A DNA stretch of 64,000 nucleotides, taken from positions 54,145 to 118,144 of the forward strand of contig JBLIEQ010000010.1 in assembly GCA_047633175.1 (NCBI GenBank), read 5' to 3'. A program made the translations under genes and the position numbers. Below, piece after piece: positions 61,760 to 64,000 of this stretch. Each line of letters begins with the position of its first letter. Within the stretch, counting starts at the first letter, position 1. The notes below the pieces were generated by a model, which worked only from the letters and a program-made list of their open reading frames with translations, searched no databases and was not told where the DNA came from. Source of the stretch: Motiliproteus sp047633175. Lineage in GTDB: Bacteria; Pseudomonadota; Gammaproteobacteria; Pseudomonadales; Balneatricaceae.

Positions 61760-61829
61760 GGCAGCTGAAGGCTCCTGCAATACCTGCACTTCCCACGTCC
61801 CTATGGGTCGGACTTTAGTCCGGCGATGG
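61760..61829 (-). repeat. 52-bp REP-like element plus GTCGGACTTTAGTCCG hairpin
   Basis: 61760-61811 is an inverse copy of the dispersed element (GCAGCTGAAGGCTCCTGCAA, CTTCCCACGTCCC). The palindrome GTCGGACTTTAGTCCGGC follows. The remaining gap to 62097 is AT-rich and probably carries the adhesin promoter. Confidence 0.75.
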
Positions 61830-62097
61830 CGGCTCCATTCAACACTAGGGTTGCGTCCTTACGGGCCTCGTTTAGCCTGCATATCCTCGTTAGTAATGGA
61901 ATAAGTTTGGGCAAACTAGAGCCGTAATCGGTACCCAAAACTAACCACTCATTCTAAAGGTGGTTCAGTAGTCAAATGCGTGACAAAACGCATATTTAAG
62001 AATACCCTCCCGGCAAGTATTTATAAATCAATTATATATACGTCAATATAGGATATATGACGTTAATAATATTAATACCATACAGGGAGTTTTGTAG

Positions 62098-64000
62098 ATG
62101 GGTCTTCAGTTAAAAGTCGTTGTTTCTGATCAAGTTTCTTTCGTGGCTCTAGACGAGCCGCTCGCGGTTATTCCAGCCAAGACCTCGGCGATCTACACTC
62201 TTGTCGATAGCAATGGCGAACCTGTCATCGAAGATCTGGTGCTCAAGCGCAAAGGAAGTGATTTAGAAATCGAGGTTGACGGTGAACCTGTTGCCAGCAT
62301 CGGCGATTTTTATGCCACCGAAGGCCCTGTAATCTATAGCGTCGAGGGTGCCCTGAATCCCGCAGAAGAGCTGGCCGTTCAGGGCGGTCCCTCTGCCGTC
62401 GACGATGGCATCGTATGGCAGGCATCTGCAACGGATACTCAGGGTTTTGGCATGGGTGCCGTCTTGTTGGGTGCTGGCGCTGCGGGTGCCGCCGCGTTTG
62501 CCGTGGGTGCTTACAATGACGACGGGTCAGAGCCTGATACGACAGCACCTGCAACCAGCACGAGGGTGGTGGTCACCGATGATCAGGGTTCAGTGACAGG
62601 CGCCCTCAACTCGGGCGACAGCACTGACGATACCGCGGTGGTGCTCAGCGGCAGCAACGAGCCTGGCTCCACCGTCCAAATCTATGACGGCACAGAGTAT
62701 CTGGGTGAAGCCGTGGTTGACGGCACGAGCTGGAGCTACAACGCTCCGATTGACGATGGCACCACCTACCAGTTCAACACGAAAGAAACCGATACCGCGG
62801 GCAACGAGAGTGCTGCCACCAGCAACTTCGAAGTAACCGGGGATACGGCAGCTCCTGCCACCAGCACGAGGGTGGTGGTCACCGATGATCAGGGTTCAGT
62901 AACAGGCCCCCTCAACTCGGGCGACAGCACCGATGACACCGCAGTGGTGCTTAGCGGCACCAACGAGCCTGGCTCCACCGTCCAGGTCTATGACGGCACA
63001 GAGTATCTGGGTGAAGCCGTGGTTGGCGTCACGAGCTGGAGCTACAACGCTCCGATTGACGATGGCAAAACCTACCAGTTCAACACGAAAGAGACCGATA
63101 CTGCGGGCAACGAAAGCGATCCCACCAGCAACTTCGAAGTAACCGGGGATACGGCAGCCCCTGCCACCAGCTCTATGGTGGTGGTCACCGATAATCAGGG
63201 TTCAGTGACAGGCGCCCTCAACTCGGGCGACAGCACTGACGATACCGCGGTGGTCCTCAGCGGCAGCAACGAGCCTGGCTCCACCGTCCAGGTCTATGAC
63301 GGCACAGAATATCTGGGTGAAGCCGTGGTTGACGGCACGAGCTGGAGCTACAACGCTCCGATTGACGATGGCCAAACCTACCAGTTCAACACTACAGAGA
63401 CCGATACTGCGGGCAACGAGAGTGCTGCCACCAGCAACTTCGAAGTAACCGGGGATACGGCAGCACCTGCCACCAGTTCGAGGGTGGTGGTCACCGATGA
63501 TCAGGGTTCAGTGACAGGCCCCCTCAACTCGGGCGACAGCACCGATGACACCGCGGTGGTGCTTAGCGGCAGCAACGAGCCTGGCGCTACCGTCCAGGTC
63601 TATGACGGCACAGAGTATCTGGGTGAAGCCGTGGTTGACGGCACGAGCTGGAGCTACACGGCCAGCATTGACGATGGCACCACCTACCAGTTCAACACGA
63701 AAGAAACCGATACCGCGGGCAACGAAAGCGATGCCACCAGCAACTTCGAAGTAGCCGGGGATACTACCGCACCAACGGTGCCCACGGTCACCCAGCAGAG
63801 TACCTCGGACACCACGCCGGTTATCAGCGGCACAGCAACCCTGGTCGGCGCTGAGACCCTGAGCGTCACGGTGAATGGCGCGACCTATAACGAGGTGGCG
63901 GTTACTGCGGCGGGTGACTGGTCGATCAATACGCAAATCACGACGCCAGACAGCGGGGCGATCAATGCCTTTATCGATGGCAACAGCTACGAGGTCATAG
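62098..64000 (+). CDS. Large Bap/LapA-type repeat adhesin, 5' part
   Basis: The frame opens at ATG 62098 after GGGAG and stays open to the window edge (634 residues seen). Residues 1-130 resemble a BapA-prefix domain (MGLQLKVVVSDQVSF, VIPAKTSAIYTLVDSNGE, VDGEPVASIGDFYATEG); a hydrophobic Gly/Ala stretch follows near 120-140. Then four bacterial Ig-like repeats of exactly 102 residues (DTAAPATSTRVVVTDDQGSV to FEVTGD) and, from 63760, a different Ig-like module (SDTTPVISGTATLVGAETLS). Such proteins are secreted by type I systems and hold biofilms together; the C-terminal RTX/secretion part lies outside. Confidence 0.9.
   Translation, partial: MGLQLKVVVSDQVSFVALDEPLAVIPAKTSAIYTLVDSNGEPVIEDLVLKRKGSDLEIEVDGEPVASIGDFYATEGPVIYSVEGALNPAEELAVQGGPSAVDDGIVWQASATDTQGFGMGAVLLGAGAAGAAAFAVGAYNDDGSEPDTTAPATSTRVVVTDDQGSVTGALNSGDSTDDTAVVLSGSNEPGSTVQIYDGTEYLGEAVVDGTSWSYNAPIDDGTTYQFNTKETDTAGNESAATSNFEVTGDTAAPATSTRVVVTDDQGSVTGPLNSGDSTDDTAVVLSGTNEPGSTVQVYDGTEYLGEAVVGVTSWSYNAPIDDGKTYQFNTKETDTAGNESDPTSNFEVTGDTAAPATSSMVVVTDNQGSVTGALNSGDSTDDTAVVLSGSNEPGSTVQVYDGTEYLGEAVVDGTSWSYNAPIDDGQTYQFNTTETDTAGNESAATSNFEVTGDTAAPATSSRVVVTDDQGSVTGPLNSGDSTDDTAVVLSGSNEPGATVQVYDGTEYLGEAVVDGTSWSYTASIDDGTTYQFNTKETDTAGNESDATSNFEVAGDTTAPTVPTVTQQSTSDTTPVISGTATLVGAETLSVTVNGATYNEVAVTAAGDWSINTQITTPDSGAINAFIDGNSYEVI
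62536..63759 (+). repeat. Four tandem 306-bp repeats encoding Ig-like domains
   Basis: Units start at 62536, 62842, 63148 and 63454, each exactly 306 bp, nearly identical in DNA. Differences are few single bases, some silent, so the array is young or homogenised. Copy number may vary between strains or in assembly. Confidence 0.95.

Overview
The window looks like chromosomal DNA from a marine-type gammaproteobacterium (Oceanospirillales/Pseudomonadales-like). This is inferred from gene content: xerD next to dsbC, a Pseudomonas-sized fadBA pair, OMPLA phospholipase, a ChrR/ECF sigma light-stress locus and a Bap/LapA-type adhesin. Most genes have mid-50s %GC by eye. The stretch at about 28.5-32.2 kb is clearly AT-richer and looks acquired. 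I saw no rRNA or tRNA gene, CRISPR array or intact prophage.

Layout. 0.2-5.7 kb: EamA transporter, DODA-type dioxygenase, a REP-associated tyrosine transposase between short inverted repeats, and a LysR/old-yellow-enzyme divergent pair. 5.7-12.5 kb (minus strand): a compact cluster of thermostable-hemolysin-family protein, acyl-adenylating ligase, heme-oxygenase-like diiron protein and SDR, followed by a periplasmic TPR protein, an OmpR-class response regulator and a histidine kinase. A PmrA/QseB-like box lies just upstream of the first gene. 12.5-23.3 kb: NfeD/slipin pair, xerD, dsbC, a MOSC/ferredoxin-reductase fusion, a thiolase-like protein and an AraC regulator, interspersed with dispersed repeats. 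23.3-28.2 kb: fadBA, a CopD-like membrane protein and a nitroreductase. 28.6-32.8 kb: a 934-residue double flavin oxidase, a DUF1294 protein and a cytosine-deaminase-like enzyme. 33.0-34.2 kb: YraQ-type permease with a redox partner. 34.3-39.9 kb: acyl-CoA dehydrogenase plus SCP2 protein between two inverted MITE-like elements, then FadD and a crotonase. 40-45.5 kb: DegQ-like protease, small proteins, a phosphoribosyltransferase, an LEA lipoprotein, a TSUP permease and a translationally coupled trio ending in a CbiX/SirB-like chelatase.

45.6-55.5 kb is a coherent stress locus: a renalase-like flavoprotein and Trp-rich small protein, chrR and its ECF sigma gene, and a divergent eight-gene operon (amine-oxidase flavoprotein, DUF1365, cyclopropane-synthase-like methyltransferase, MFS, DUF3833, DUF6134, SDR, NTF2-like). 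The sigma gene and the operon each carry a TGATCC-N18-TA promoter of the RpoE/ChrR type, so the regulon can be read from the DNA. These genes resemble the singlet-oxygen response that remodels membrane fatty acids in other proteobacteria.

55.5-64 kb: a VOC protein, a quinone-oxidoreductase-like protein divergent from a second LysR paralog, pldA, a decayed group II intron, a sodB 3' remnant, relic DNA, and the 5' part of a large adhesin with four 306-bp repeats that runs off the end. Much of the non-coding DNA is REP/MITE-like: short hairpins, a 52-bp dispersed element, a family with about 25-bp terminal inverted repeats, and several tandem arrays.
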